Below are positions 5,312-5,563 of a stretch of DNA of 5,563 nucleotides, one piece after another. The position numbers were made by a program, and so were the translations under genes. This stretch comes from Oscillospiraceae bacterium. Lineage in GTDB: Bacteria; Bacillota_A; Clostridia; Oscillospirales; Oscillospiraceae. Location: positions 1 through 5,563 of the forward strand of contig JAFQPB010000057.1 of the NCBI GenBank assembly GCA_017411905.1, written 5' to 3'. The notes below the pieces were generated by a model, which was not told where the DNA came from, made no database searches, and saw only the letters and a program-made list of their open reading frames with translations. Each line of letters begins with the position of its first letter. Position 1 is the stretch's first letter.

Positions 5312-5563
<252 letters not shown>

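Overview
The window suggests a spore-forming, moderately GC-rich member of the Clostridia, most like the Oscillospiraceae/Ruminococcaceae group. It carries a forespore signalling peptidase gene (spoIVB), a CIRCE/HrcA-controlled hrcA-grpE-dnaK operon, and short GC-rich intergenic repeats. The placement is inferred from gene content and repeat style, not from any search.

Left part (1-2230). The window opens inside a broken, reverse-strand copy of the 3' end of spoIVB. Its first 62 bases are identical to the 3' part of the intact gene further right. It is interrupted by about 113 bp of unrelated GC-rich sequence, then resumes for 28 bases with only two synonymous changes. Next come about 210 bp of AT-rich non-coding DNA with an inverted repeat. 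After that is one AT-rich reverse-strand gene for a membrane-anchored protein with a C-terminal HNH nuclease domain, with its own candidate promoter and terminator. The HNH gene is thus flanked by direct repeats of the spoIVB 3' end, as expected if a small cassette inserted at that gene end with target duplication or with replacement of the gene tail.

Middle (2231-3568). The intact spoIVB runs leftward and ends in a strong hairpin. A forespore-type promoter can be proposed upstream of it. The divergent region between spoIVB and hrcA holds two 58-bp tandem repeats, a near-consensus housekeeping promoter, and two overlapping CIRCE operators, one perfect and one degenerate.

Right part (3569-5563). 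hrcA, grpE and the start of dnaK run rightward as a class I heat-shock operon. HrcA should bind the CIRCE elements over its own promoter and repress the operon. GrpE is the nucleotide-exchange factor for DnaK. Both intergenic gaps in the operon contain the same 51-bp double-hairpin repeat. grpE starts at GTG, directly after the stop codon of a possible 4-codon leader ORF. dnaK runs off the right edge.

Most unusual is the HNH cassette and its duplicated spoIVB ends. The chaperone operon is ordinary apart from its repeats and doubled operator.
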